From Shewanella schlegeliana (lineage in GTDB: Bacteria; Pseudomonadota; Gammaproteobacteria; Enterobacterales; Shewanellaceae), in the NCBI RefSeq assembly GCF_016765635.1, contig NZ_JAESVD010000016.1:1-64000 (forward strand): a DNA stretch of 64,000 nt, read 5' to 3'. This document shows, one piece after another, positions 15,779-25,044 of this stretch. The notes below the pieces were generated by a model, which saw only the letters and a program-made list of their open reading frames with translations, had not been told where the DNA came from and did no database searches. Both the position numbers and the translations under genes were made by a program. Every line of letters starts with the position of its first letter. Position 1 is the stretch's first letter.

Positions 15779-17104
15779 TTAAAAAGCTTCGGTAAAGGTG
15801 AGGTAGAAACCGCTGTCGCCGTCGCTAAAGCCAAGATCTACGCGTACGTTCATCCTAGGCTGTAACTCGTAGCGGTAACCAAAGCCGTAGCTGTATAGCA
15901 GTGTTTCGTAAAGCTCTGTGTCTGTACCGGCAATAGAGCCGACGCCAGCCCAAATTGTTGCCCCATGAGCCGATAGCTCACCGTTATCACGTAAGAAGGT
16001 GTGACGATATTCTAAGGTGTGCTCGATAGCTGACTTATCGCGGTAGCGACCTTGATACAAGCCGCGCAGTGACGATTGACCGCCAAGGGTTGGCAGATCG
16101 TAATAAGGGACTTCGCCTTCGCTCCACTGATAAGCGTTATAGAACGCCAACACCTTTCCTAGCGCTAAAGTCAGGTAGTAGCGATGGTCGATAAGAGCTT
16201 TTTGATAGTGGTTATCGCTGCCAAAGCTTGGGTTATAGTTGATGTACTCGAAGTTTAAGTACTGGCCTTGCCAAGCATTAACTGTGACGTCACGACTGTC
16301 GTAATTAAGCGAGAAGCCTAAACCGATCGACAGTGGCTTATCTTTGAACTCCTGAAAATTCTCATCATCAATTGCCGTCGGCGGCAGATTGGTTTCATCT
16401 GGTTTGAAATAATTTAGGCGTAGTGCAGGGCCAAAGTAGAAGCCGTAATCACTTTTAAAGTCCAAGTTGGCGTGATAAGTCAGCGAGGTTTTATTTAATA
16501 AGGTGTGGTCGGATGCCGATTGTTTTTTCCCTGCGTCATAACCCACGCCCCAGAAGTTTTCACTCTGATCCGCTAACACAAACAAGCCGCTATAGCGGAT
16601 ATCGTCATTATCGAAAAATAGGTTTTGTCTCGAACGTAGACTGTAACCCACATCACCTTCGCCTTTATTGACTATGCCAAACAGAGACACACTTGAACGT
16701 TGCAGCTCAGTTTGTTCGCGCTCGGTTTTAAAGGAGTACAGGCCGCCAAGAGCCATCATCAGGCCATTTTCAGGTGTGAATGCCGGTCCGCCTAAAATAT
16801 CGAACATGGCTAGGCCATTTTTGTCGATATGGTTGCGCTTGGCGTATTCAAGATCTGTGATAGCAGTACTTAGCTCGTCACAAACCTGTTCAGTGCTACA
16901 GTCATCTTCTTGGTTATCGAGAGCATCGATCGCATCATCATAGGCTTGGCTACGCTCTTCGGCCAGTTGTTGACTGCTGAAGAATGGCTGTTCGCTGCTC
17001 TTGGTTGGCAACGTTTGCTGGATTTGCTCTGCATAGATAAGGTGAGAAAAAAGCATAGTTGCAAACGCTAAACTAACGCGCAATAGGCCCTGAGTACTGT
17101 TCAA
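15779..17104 (-). CDS. Omp85/BamA-superfamily outer-membrane protein without POTRA domains
   Basis: A 441-residue protein. The signal peptide is MNSTQGLLRVSLAFATMLFSHLIYA when translation starts at the TTG at 17104, which has GAGGGAC upstream; the frame is open 34 codons further but lacks a signal there. After a short acidic, Cys-containing stretch (residues about 40-90) the protein is all barrel. GGQSSLRGLYQGRYRD matches the conserved loop-6 RGY/F region of surface-antigen (D15) barrels, and the chain ends in TEAF. No POTRA repeat is visible, unlike BamA or TamA. It is the first gene of a two-gene unit with the smaller barrel gene. Confidence 0.8.
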   Translation of the reverse strand: MNSTQGLLRVSLAFATMLFSHLIYAEQIQQTLPTKSSEQPFFSSQQLAEERSQAYDDAIDALDNQEDDCSTEQVCDELSTAITDLEYAKRNHIDKNGLAMFDILGGPAFTPENGLMMALGGLYSFKTEREQTELQRSSVSLFGIVNKGEGDVGYSLRSRQNLFFDNDDIRYSGLFVLADQSENFWGVGYDAGKKQSASDHTLLNKTSLTYHANLDFKSDYGFYFGPALRLNYFKPDETNLPPTAIDDENFQEFKDKPLSIGLGFSLNYDSRDVTVNAWQGQYLNFEYINYNPSFGSDNHYQKALIDHRYYLTLALGKVLAFYNAYQWSEGEVPYYDLPTLGGQSSLRGLYQGRYRDKSAIEHTLEYRHTFLRDNGELSAHGATIWAGVGSIAGTDTELYETLLYSYGFGYRYELQPRMNVRVDLGFSDGDSGFYLTFTEAF

Positions 17105-17456
17105 ATATTGTCCCTCGACATGGTATGAATTCGACTGAATTCGAGTAGGCGCAAGAGTACGGTAGAATTTGTCGAAAACAAGTGCTGGCGCAGGCTGGGA
17201 TATCAAAAATATTGCGAGCTATATCTCGTTTGCGGTAAATGTATTTGCTTGTGTCTATATTTTGAGCAGAAACAGGGCGTTGGCTAATGAATAACCAAAA
17301 AATCATCGGTTCGCAGTTTTTGTATTTAGGGCTAAATTTATCGAGTTTAATTAGTTAACTTTGTGCTACTTTAACGCCACACTATTAGAGACGCTAACGT
17401 TCACGATAAACTTTCAAACAAGCAGTTTATCTATAATCAGATTGAAGGAACAGAGA
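17105..17456. other. Divergent promoter region between the Omp85-type gene and mog
   Basis: About 350 AT-rich bases with no credible gene. A short direct repeat GAATTCGACTGAATTCGAG lies near 17127-17145. Promoters for both flanking genes are expected here, but I could not assign -35/-10 pairs with confidence. Confidence 0.4.
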
Positions 17457-17990
17457 ATGAGCAAAGCTAGAATCGGTATTGTGACAGTAAGTGATAGAGC
17501 CAGTGCGGGTGTCTATGAAGATCTCTCAGGCAAGGCGATTATCGATGTGCTGAACGAATACCTGACGTCTGAGTGGGAGCCTGTTTATGAGGTGATCCCT
17601 GATGAGCAGGATGTGATTTCTGCAACCTTGATTAAGATGGCCGATGAGCAAAACTGTAGCCTTATCGTGACCACTGGCGGCACAGGCCCAGCTAAGCGTG
17701 ACGTGACTCCAGAGGCTACTGAAGCCGTGTGTGATCGTATGATGCCGGGTTTTGGCGAGTTGATGCGCGCGGAATCATTGAAGTTTGTACCGACAGCAAT
17801 TTTATCGCGTCAAACAGCGGGCCTACGCGGTGACTCACTCATCGTTAACCTACCAGGCAAGCCAAAGTCGATCCGTGAATGTCTTGATGCTGTGTTCCCT
17901 GCAATTCCATACTGTATAGACCTAATGGATGGCCCATTTTTAGAATGCGACGAGTCGGTTATTAAGCCGTTCAGACCTAAGGCTAAGTAA
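17457..17990 (+). CDS. mog: Molybdopterin adenylyltransferase
   Basis: Activates molybdopterin with ATP to MPT-AMP before molybdate insertion, a late step of molybdenum cofactor synthesis. The protein is 177 residues, and the MoCF fold is clear: IGIVTVSDRASAGVYEDLSG at the N-terminus, IVTTGGTGPAKRDVTPEAT (substrate loop) and GLRGDSLIVNLPGKPKSIRECL. The ATG at 17457, with GAAGGAACAGAG upstream, is the start; upstream codons in the frame are not family-like. The last 29 codons, the stop and a hairpin are repeated three more times downstream. Its product is needed by the formate dehydrogenase at 61-64 kb. Confidence 0.95.
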   Translation: MSKARIGIVTVSDRASAGVYEDLSGKAIIDVLNEYLTSEWEPVYEVIPDEQDVISATLIKMADEQNCSLIVTTGGTGPAKRDVTPEATEAVCDRMMPGFGELMRAESLKFVPTAILSRQTAGLRGDSLIVNLPGKPKSIRECLDAVFPAIPYCIDLMDGPFLECDESVIKPFRPKAK

Positions 17991-18532
17991 GTCTTAGTTG
18001 AAAGTGGGTTAATTGAATAAACAAGAGCGTGTCTCGATGCGCTCTCTATATTCCCCCTGCAATTCCATACTGTATAGACCTAATGGATGGCCCATTCTTA
18101 GAATGCGACGAGTCGGTTATTAAGCCGTTCAGACCTAAGGCTAAGTAAGTCTTAGTTGAGAGTGGGTTAATTGGATAAACAAGAGCGTGTCTCGATGCGC
18201 TCTCTATATTCCCCCAGCAATTCCATACTGTATAGACCTAATGGATGGCCCATTTTTAGAATGCGACGAGTCGGTTATTAAGCCGTTCAGACCTAAGGCC
18301 AAGTAAGTCTTAGTTGAAAGTGGGTTAATTGAATAAACAAGAGCGTGTCTCGATGCGCTCTCTATATTCCCCCAGCAATTCCATACTGTATAGACCTAAT
18401 GGATGGCCCATTTTTAGAATGCGACGAGTCGGTTATTAAGCCGTTCAGACCTAAGGCTAAGTAAGTCTTAGTTGAAAGTGGGTTAATTGAATAAACAAGA
18501 GCGTGTCTCGATGCGCTCTATTCTCCTAGCCT
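17901..18532 (+). repeat. 158-bp tandem array of the mog 3' end and hairpin, four units
   Basis: Units start at 17901, 18059, 18217 and 18375, each 158 bp and nearly identical (a few substitutions such as CATTTTT/CATTCTT and GAAAGT/GAGAGT). The first unit is the true mog 3' end. Each unit encodes the last 29 residues of Mog from AIPYCIDLMDGP to PKAK plus stop, then a hairpin AGAGCG-N10-CGCTCT. As 158 is not a multiple of 3, the copies are not in one frame and are not translated as a fusion. The near-identity suggests recent amplification or ongoing conversion. Confidence 0.95.
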
Positions 18533-18618
18533 TTGAGGCAAAAAATACCCATGACCGCTGTTAATACTTTAAGTGTTTACCGCTTAAGTTATTAAACTAT
18601 GGGTTGTAATCATCGAGT

Positions 18619-18849
18619 TTATAGTGCGTTGATCTTAGATTTGAGATCGTAGCTGCTGTCAGTCACAATTTTTTCGAGTACTGACACGCGCTGTTCTAAG
18701 TGCTTGTTTTGCTTTCGCAATAATTCAAGCTCATTGTTCATGATCTCAGAACTGGTGATTTTACGGGACTTCAAGTAATGCTTAAATGCTTCTCCTGCGG
18801 TCGCAATTGCTACGATAGATATAATCAAAATAATAAGTGGTAAATCCAT
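18619..18849 (-). CDS. Small PspB-like membrane protein with coiled coil
   Basis: A 76-residue protein with one N-terminal membrane segment (about 4-20) followed by a basic stretch and a heptad-like helix (about 38-65, with LELLRKQNKHLEQRVSVLEKIV). This layout and the LEKIVTD motif resemble phage-shock protein B, but no pspA or pspC gene is nearby, so the call is by likeness only. A strong AAGGAG ribosome site precedes the ATG. It is the last gene of a five-gene minus-strand set with a hydrolase, a NatAB-like transporter and another small membrane protein. Confidence 0.65.
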   Translation of the reverse strand: MDLPLIILIISIVAIATAGEAFKHYLKSRKITSSEIMNNELELLRKQNKHLEQRVSVLEKIVTDSSYDLKSKINAL

Positions 18850-18897
18850 AATCTTACTCCTTACTTTTCAGTGTGACTCAGTAATAGAAAAAGCGAA

Positions 18898-19155
18898 TTA
18901 ACCTTCAACATCAGCTCGGTTCGCATACTTATCAACGGCCTTTCCTGTGATAGCCCAAACCATCACGCCACCCCATGCAATCAGTGAAAAACCAGCAGGA
19001 ATACAGGCGAGTAAAATAAGTTTGAAGTGCTTGCGATTAAACACCAGTGCCAACATGGCTGGTAGAAACCAGATAACCACTACAGCTAAAGCAAGCATTG
19101 CCATAAACCCATAGTTATCACTTGCTAAGATTTTATCGAAAAATTCCATTTCCAT
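18898..19155 (-). CDS. Small membrane protein of the superinfection-immunity type
   Basis: An 85-residue protein with two membrane segments (about 15-40 and 47-70). The pattern WFLPAMLALVFNRKH, then SLIAWGGVMVWAITGK, resembles the superinfection immunity family (T4 Imm-like, widespread in bacterial chromosomes), whose chromosomal members have no settled function. The ATG follows AAGGATAAGGAAT. It lies between the ABC permease gene (75 bp upstream) and the PspB-like gene, probably in the same operon. Assignment rests on the hydrophobic pattern and is moderate. Confidence 0.6.
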   Translation of the reverse strand: MEMEFFDKILASDNYGFMAMLALAVVVIWFLPAMLALVFNRKHFKLILLACIPAGFSLIAWGGVMVWAITGKAVDKYANRADVEG

Positions 19156-19230
19156 ATTCCTTATCCTTAAAGGGTTATTAAATGAAGGGGGTGTCGGGGG
19201 GAGAGTTTCCCCCGATAGCCCATTATCTCT

Positions 19231-20367
19231 CTACAGACCGAAGACAATCTTCTCGCTCTTGAGGGATTTTTGCATGCCGATAGCAAGGCTGAGTGCGATA
19301 GCGAGGGTAAATGCCGATGACACGGCTAGCTGCGTCAGCGGTAGCTCGCGGCCCTTAATAAACTCTATCAAGGCTTGTAGTTGTCCAGATACGGGTAACC
19401 ACTGAATTGTCTCTGGCGCGATGTTGTAGCTAGCTGCCATGGCTAACATCATCGGCACCATCAACACGATAGTGATGTATGACTGGGCCTCCTTAAAGCT
19501 CTTGGCCATAAAAGAGACAAACAGCTGCAAACAGGCCGCCATAATTGCCACTGGGGCGCCGATAATCAGCATCATCACCATAAAACTAGTGTTAACGCTG
19601 ACGGCAAACCCAAGCTCCTGCCAAGGGACGAAGGCATAAGCGAATTTGGACACAATGAGTGTCAGCACGAGTCCCACCATGGCAAAAATAGTCACTGCAG
19701 TGATTTTGGCTATAACGATTTCCCAAGTAGAAACCGGATGACTCAGTAGTAGCGCCAGTGAATTACGCTCACGCTCTCCAGCGCTGGTATCGATGGCCAA
19801 GTTCATGCCTGAGATAAATACCGCGTAGATCATGGTCATGGTTGCTAAGCCTAAGATCATCCCCGCCTTAGAGTCAGGAGTGGCCTTATCTTCGACATTA
19901 AGCGTAATTGGCTGCATCACTCTAGGGTCGATACCACGAGCGATAAGACGTAGGCTGCCCATCTCACCACTGTACTCCTGCAGGCTCTTTTCGAGACGGC
20001 GAATCGAGATCTGTAGCTTCTCATCTGAGGCATCGGCAATCACAGTCACTTCGGCGCTAAGTCCTTTAGCCATATTGGCTGCGTAGTTATCGCTGATCAC
20101 CAGCTGAATGTCCTTAGTGTCTTCACTATCACCTTGGGAAATGCCACGACTAGAGAGAAACTTAACCAGATCCGGTGCACCTTGGGCGTTACCGATCTTA
20201 ATATTGAGATCTTCTGGGCTGGTTAGCTGGCCTATCAGCAGAAAGAACATACCGCACATCAGCAGTGGTGCACCGACCGCATAGTAGAGGCCAGCCATTA
20301 CCGAGCGTTTATCACGGGCGGCGTCGATCAGCTCTTTGCGGATCATGGAAATTATTTTATTACTCAT
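19231..20367 (-). CDS. ABC transporter permease (NatB-like)
   Basis: A 378-residue ABC-2 type permease. It has one membrane segment near the N-terminus (about 24-45), a large extracytoplasmic domain (about 46-175) and five or six further segments. SGMNLAIDTSAGERERNSLALLLSHPVSTWEIVIAKI is the ABC-2 signature seen in NatB-type sodium exporters. It lies 25 bp downstream of the ATPase gene, its partner. The substrate may be Na+ or a small hydrophobic compound; the sequence does not decide. Confidence 0.85.
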   Translation of the reverse strand: MSNKIISMIRKELIDAARDKRSVMAGLYYAVGAPLLMCGMFFLLIGQLTSPEDLNIKIGNAQGAPDLVKFLSSRGISQGDSEDTKDIQLVISDNYAANMAKGLSAEVTVIADASDEKLQISIRRLEKSLQEYSGEMGSLRLIARGIDPRVMQPITLNVEDKATPDSKAGMILGLATMTMIYAVFISGMNLAIDTSAGERERNSLALLLSHPVSTWEIVIAKITAVTIFAMVGLVLTLIVSKFAYAFVPWQELGFAVSVNTSFMVMMLIIGAPVAIMAACLQLFVSFMAKSFKEAQSYITIVLMVPMMLAMAASYNIAPETIQWLPVSGQLQALIEFIKGRELPLTQLAVSSAFTLAIALSLAIGMQKSLKSEKIVFGL

Positions 20368-20392
20368 TTTGAAATCCTTTTAACGCCACGTA

Positions 20393-21127
20393 TTAGGCTG
20401 CGATGCCTTCGTCAGTACCAATCAGTTGAATAAAGGCATCCTCAAGTGACGCTTTTCCAGTTTGTTGGCATAGCGCATCTGGGCTACCCACCGCAACGAC
20501 TCGTCCCTCTGCCATCACGATGACCTGATCACATAGGGCGGCAACCTCCTGCATCACATGGCTCGAAAATAACACGCAGTGCCCCTGATTCTTTAGATCT
20601 CGCAAGATATCTCGTAGTACGCGGGTGCTCATCACATCCAGTCCGCGAGTGGGCTCATCGAGAATAATATTGGTTGGCTGGTGGACTATTGCCTGTGCTA
20701 ATGCGGTTTTCATTCTTTGGCCCTGTGAGAAGCCTTTGCACTGTCTATCGGCGATATCGGCGAGATGCAGCTTATCGATCACCTTGCTGGTCGCCAGTTT
20801 GGCTTCCCTGCGGGATAGACCATTTAGCTCGGCGAAGTAACTAATGTACTCCCGCGGGGTTAGGCGTTCATATAGACCAAAGGGATCGGGAAACAGACCT
20901 AGCTGCTGCTTGGCGGAAACGGGGGATTTAGCGATATCGATGCCGTCGATTTCGGCTACGCCATTATCGGGTTTAAGCAGGCCAAACACGGTACGCAAAC
21001 AGGTGGTCTTGCCTGCGCCATTTGGGCCCAGCAGACCGGTGATCTGGCCATCGTGTGCCGAAAAACTTAAATCGTTCAGCGCCTGCACATCTCCGATGCG
21101 TTTTGATAAATTTGATACTTGTATCAT
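20393..21127 (-). CDS. ABC transporter ATP-binding protein (NatA-like)
   Basis: A 244-residue ATPase with Walker A GPNGAGKTT (34-42), signature FSQGQRMK, Walker B NIILDEPTRGLD and switch His in LFSSHVMQEVAALC. These are typical of NatA-type ABC-2 export ATPases. The gene starts 10 bp after the stop of the hydrolase gene and precedes the permease by 25 bp, so all three are likely co-transcribed from upstream of 22706. Confidence 0.9.
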   Translation of the reverse strand: MIQVSNLSKRIGDVQALNDLSFSAHDGQITGLLGPNGAGKTTCLRTVFGLLKPDNGVAEIDGIDIAKSPVSAKQQLGLFPDPFGLYERLTPREYISYFAELNGLSRREAKLATSKVIDKLHLADIADRQCKGFSQGQRMKTALAQAIVHQPTNIILDEPTRGLDVMSTRVLRDILRDLKNQGHCVLFSSHVMQEVAALCDQVIVMAEGRVVAVGSPDALCQQTGKASLEDAFIQLIGTDEGIAA

Positions 21128-21137
21128 GGTGGTTTCC

Positions 21138-22706
21138 TTACTTAATCAGGGCTGTTTGTTCTTTTGGCTCAGTAGTGTCGCTCGGAATCGCTTCAACCGT
21201 GCTGGCGTTAAGATAGAAGTTACGGCGAATGTCCTCATTGAGGCACTCGGCATCCAGTTCGGCTACCGACCCTTGCTCTACCAGCTGTGCGATTAAATCA
21301 TTCCCGCAGGACTGGTATGCCACCCCATGAGTCGCATAGGGGGCAATAAAGTGTTTAGCATTACTGAGCTTCTCCATTGCCAGTTCCCCCCAGCTCGGTG
21401 GGGTAGCAGGATCGAGCTCGCCTGATAGTAAAAGTGTCGGGATAGCACTGTCGATCGGTTCGCTAAAGCTGGCATCGACCGCTGGCATGTTCCACACCGC
21501 ACAGGACTCGGAAAAGGTTTTGAGCATCTCTTTACCAAAGTAGCTTTCGCTGGTTTTTGCACGTAACTCAGGTGTTAGGCGTTGCCAGTCTTCACCACAC
21601 ACTACAGAGGCATGCATCCCCATGGCGATACCTGTGTTGTCGATCCCCATGGCATAGAGGCCAGTGATCGGTTGATAGTTGCCCTTGGCGGCTTGGTGAA
21701 TCGCATGGGGCATAAGCGAGCGCGTACTTGGAGAATACAGCGCCATGCGTAGTGCACCCTTAAACTTGCTACGGGTCAGAGTCAGTTGGGTCATTTCACC
21801 GGTAAGCGGGTCGGGCACTTGGCTAATCTTTGGCCCTTGAGTCAGCTCGGCATCGACCTTTTCCAGATCGGATCTAAGCTGTGGAAACTGACCATGGCAA
21901 AGGCGGTTATTGGCGCAATCTTCAATGAGTAGGTCGAAGGCTCGGGCGATAGCGTTACCTATGGCGAGCACGCTCTGCTGCATAGGTACCACGCCATCTA
22001 AGGTGACGGTTGCTAGGCTTTGCGGGTAGTGACGCATATACAGCTGAGCCATGCGTGTGCCATAGGATACGCCGTAGAGGTGTAACTTCTGATAGCCCAG
22101 ATGCTGTCTTATTGCTTCGAAGTCTTTCAGTGCATTGAGGCTGCCATATTGGGTGACGTCTGCATCGAGTGTGTCGAGGCATTTCTGAGTCTCGACCCGG
22201 GTATCAAAATCACTTTCGTTCACAGCCAGAGCACTGTCGAAACCATCACCGACACACTGTAATTGATTTGATTGGCCTGTACCGCGCTGATCAATAAGGA
22301 TCACGTCTTGGGTTTGGCGTACTTTTGAGAGCATGCGATCGAAGCCTTGGGCATTTTCGATGGCAGATTGCCCTGGGCCGCCCGCAATCGCGAGAAGGGC
22401 TTCGACTTTGTCGCTGGGCTTAATGGCAGGCATCACGACATAGTGGATCTCAATCTGTTTGCCGTCTGGCTTGGCATAATTTTCAGGGACTAAGATAAAG
22501 CCGCACTGCATCTGCTCCGATAGACCATCGACATAGCAAGCTTGCTGATTGTTTGAGTTAGATTGAAGTGTTTTGGCTGAAGTGTCCGCCTGAGCAGAAG
22601 GAATGAGCAGTCCCGCACCGAGTAAGAACGCCGTGGCTAGCGGTTTTTTACGCCATAGCGCAGGGGCCACTCGAGCGCGTAATTGAGAGTACATTCCATG
22701 AAGCAT
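21138..22706 (-). CDS. Exported alpha/beta hydrolase with TAP-like C-terminal domain
   Basis: A 522-residue secreted serine hydrolase, tripeptidyl aminopeptidase/SlpE-like. It has a basic signal peptide (about 1-40, ending SAQA), oxyanion region AIAGGPGQSAIE, nucleophile elbow YGVSYGTRMAQ (Ser), acid LSGELDPATPPSWG (Asp) and a His in APYATHGVAYQ. The Cys residues near the N- and C-terminal parts suggest disulfides. The ATG follows AGGAATCTG. It heads a five-gene operon with an ABC exporter. Peptide cleavage in the periplasm is likely by family; the biological substrate is unknown. Confidence 0.88.
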   Translation of the reverse strand: MLHGMYSQLRARVAPALWRKKPLATAFLLGAGLLIPSAQADTSAKTLQSNSNNQQACYVDGLSEQMQCGFILVPENYAKPDGKQIEIHYVVMPAIKPSDKVEALLAIAGGPGQSAIENAQGFDRMLSKVRQTQDVILIDQRGTGQSNQLQCVGDGFDSALAVNESDFDTRVETQKCLDTLDADVTQYGSLNALKDFEAIRQHLGYQKLHLYGVSYGTRMAQLYMRHYPQSLATVTLDGVVPMQQSVLAIGNAIARAFDLLIEDCANNRLCHGQFPQLRSDLEKVDAELTQGPKISQVPDPLTGEMTQLTLTRSKFKGALRMALYSPSTRSLMPHAIHQAAKGNYQPITGLYAMGIDNTGIAMGMHASVVCGEDWQRLTPELRAKTSESYFGKEMLKTFSESCAVWNMPAVDASFSEPIDSAIPTLLLSGELDPATPPSWGELAMEKLSNAKHFIAPYATHGVAYQSCGNDLIAQLVEQGSVAELDAECLNEDIRRNFYLNASTVEAIPSDTTEPKEQTALIK

Positions 22707-23196
22707 GATACAGATTCCTTTTTTTGCAATTTAGCGTGCCTATATGAGCCTTGTTACTGTATCAATGTCTTTATGCAGTGGCTAACTACTTTTCTTCAGG
22801 TCAATGCACTAACTGAGCAGGCTCGGCAGCTGATGGGCTACTAATCATGTAGGCACTTTGGCGTGCGAAGCGGCGTTTATGGCGAGGAGATCTGCTGCGT
22901 TTATAGGATAAAAATTGAAATTTTCAGGGTGGAAAACGCGAGATGTTTAAAATTTAATCTTTGTTTTGTCTCTGAAATCGCAGTAAATACATACAAATGT
23001 TAATAAAGTATTTCTGTTTTAATTAAGATACTTAGCTTCAGAGAGTTCTTGTTAAATAAAGGCTGTTCCCTAATCTGGGCAGTCTTTTTTTGTGTCTGAG
23101 TTAACAGAAATAGAGCAAAAACTCTTAGTGTTTAGAGTTTCTTCGAGTAAACTTGCGTCAAAGCGGAACACTTGTAAGCTAAAAGGTAGCTATTTT
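22707..23196. other. Intergenic region between divergent hydrolase and acyl-CoA ligase genes
   Basis: About 490 bases, AT-rich from 22900 on. The open frame that continues upstream of the ligase start has no family likeness. No repeat of the kinds seen elsewhere and no clear operator was found. Promoters for both flanking operons must lie here. Confidence 0.4.
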
Positions 23197-24993
23197 ATGT
23201 CGCTCGAGCAATATCACGTAGTACGATTAATACAGCAACAGAGCCAAGCACTTGGCGATGCGACTGCACTCGAAGGCTTCGAAACTGCAGCACCTTGGCA
23301 TCAAGTGAGTTGGGCTCAATTTGACACTATCACCTCAAAAATTGCACGAGTGTTGATTCAGTTTGGTATTGAATCACAAGACCGCGCAATCATTTTGTCA
23401 CAGAACTGTCCACAGTGGACCTGTGCCGATCTAGGCCTGTTAAAGGCTAAAGCAGTTGTTGTGCCTATCTATCCGACTAGCACAATTGAACAAGCTGCTT
23501 ACATAGTTAACGATGCCGAAGCGAAACTTGTTTTCGTCGGTGATAAAGAGCAATACGCCATGGCGTGTGATCTTGTCGCTCAATGTGACAGCCTGACTCG
23601 TATCGTAATGTTCGACAAGTCGGTCGAACTACAAGATAAGCAAAACCACTTCTACCTAGATGATCTGTTGGAGCGTGAAATAGACAGCGCAGCAGATTCT
23701 GAGCTAGAGGAGCGTTTAAACGATTTGAGTCTTGACGATCTACTAACGCTTATCTACACCTCGGGCACTACAGGTGATCCCAAAGGTGTGATGTTAGATT
23801 ATCGCAATGTCGCTTCTATGGTGCGTCAGCATGACAATTTCTTACCGTTCACACCGGGTGATGTGTCATTGGCATTCTTGCCATTAAGCCACGTATTTGA
23901 GCGCGGTTGGAGCTTCTACGTGTTAAGTCGTGGTGGCCATAACGTTTATCTGTCTAACCCAATGGCGGTGAAAGAGGCGATTGTACAAGTTCGTCCTCAT
24001 ACCCTATGTGTAGTGCCACGCTTCTTAGAGAAAGTGTATAGCGCAGTACAAGACAAGGTGATCAAGGCTCCAGAGATGAGACAGAAGATGTTCACCTGGG
24101 CGATGTCTGTAGGTCACAAGCAGTCTGAAGTGAAACAAGGTCGTCATAAAGCCTCACTCGGTCTAAGTTTGCAGTGGAAGTTAGCCGATAAGCTAGTTTT
24201 CAGTAAATTAAAGCAGGTCTTAGGTGGACGCCTTAAGTTTATGCCTTGTGGCGGTGCGGCTTTAGATCCAAACGTCAGTGCGTTCTTCCAAAGCATCGAT
24301 GTACCTGTACTGTGTGGTTACGGCATGACTGAAACCACGGCTACAGCAACCTGTAACACCTTAGCTAACCGTGTTCCGGGCTCTAATGGTCAGGCGATCC
24401 CTGAAGTTGAGATCAAGCTAGGTAAAGACAACGAAATTTTGGTTCGTGGTGATACCGTGATGCGTGGTTATTTCAACCGCCCTGAAGAAACGGCAGCAAC
24501 CTTTGAAGATGGTTGGTTGAAAACGGGTGATGCGGGTCGTATTGATGAAAACGGTAACCTGTTTATTACTGACCGTATTAAAGAGCTGATGAAAACCTCA
24601 AACGGTAAGTATATCGCGCCACAACGTGTCGAAGGTAAAGTGGGCTGCTGCCCGTTCATCGAACAGGTAGCGATTGTTGCCGATGCGCGTAACTATGTGA
24701 CCGCCTTGATTGTTCCCGCTTTTGAGTCATTAGAAGCTTGGGCAAAAGAGAAGGGCGTACACTATGAAACACAGCTGGATCTACTGCGCCATACCCACGT
24801 AGTAGAACACTTTGAGCAACGTCTTAAGACACTGCAAAGCGAGCTAGCAGGCTTTGAGAAGATTAAGAAGTTTACCTTGTTGCCAGATGCTTTTTCGATG
24901 GAAGCGGGTCTAATTACCCCTACCATGAAGCTGCGTCGTAAGGTGATCTACAACAAGTACGCACGTGAAATCGATAAGATGTATAGCCGTTAA
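23197..24993 (+). CDS. AMP-dependent long-chain fatty-acid-CoA ligase
   Basis: A 598-residue acyl-adenylating enzyme. YTSGTTGDPKGVM is the AMP-binding P-loop, LPLSHVFERGW and YGMTETTATAT (motif around A5) follow, and GWLKTGDAGRIDENGNLFITDRIKELMKTSNGKYIAPQ holds the hinge and the C-terminal domain entry. It lies in the FAA1-like group that activates long-chain fatty acids for degradation or lipid synthesis. The ATG at 23197 with AAAAGG upstream is preferred over a GTG 35 codons earlier. It stands alone and ends in a strong terminator. Confidence 0.93.
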   Translation: MSLEQYHVVRLIQQQSQALGDATALEGFETAAPWHQVSWAQFDTITSKIARVLIQFGIESQDRAIILSQNCPQWTCADLGLLKAKAVVVPIYPTSTIEQAAYIVNDAEAKLVFVGDKEQYAMACDLVAQCDSLTRIVMFDKSVELQDKQNHFYLDDLLEREIDSAADSELEERLNDLSLDDLLTLIYTSGTTGDPKGVMLDYRNVASMVRQHDNFLPFTPGDVSLAFLPLSHVFERGWSFYVLSRGGHNVYLSNPMAVKEAIVQVRPHTLCVVPRFLEKVYSAVQDKVIKAPEMRQKMFTWAMSVGHKQSEVKQGRHKASLGLSLQWKLADKLVFSKLKQVLGGRLKFMPCGGAALDPNVSAFFQSIDVPVLCGYGMTETTATATCNTLANRVPGSNGQAIPEVEIKLGKDNEILVRGDTVMRGYFNRPEETAATFEDGWLKTGDAGRIDENGNLFITDRIKELMKTSNGKYIAPQRVEGKVGCCPFIEQVAIVADARNYVTALIVPAFESLEAWAKEKGVHYETQLDLLRHTHVVEHFEQRLKTLQSELAGFEKIKKFTLLPDAFSMEAGLITPTMKLRRKVIYNKYAREIDKMYSR

Positions 24994-25017
24994 TACAGGT
25001 TTAAAAGATTGAATATA

Positions 25018-25044
25018 AAGGCACGCATTAGCGTGCCTTTTTTA
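25018..25044 (+). terminator. Rho-independent terminator after the acyl-CoA ligase
   Basis: AAGGCACGC, loop ATTA, GCGTGCCTTTTTT. Confidence 0.9.

Noticed and set aside
17073..17306. 77-codon minus-strand frame upstream of the Omp85-type gene
   Set aside because: It overlaps the signal peptide region of that gene in another frame and has no likeness to a known family.
17901..18532. CRISPR-like array
   Set aside because: Units are 158 bp with no spacers between them, and they derive from mog; there are no cas genes.
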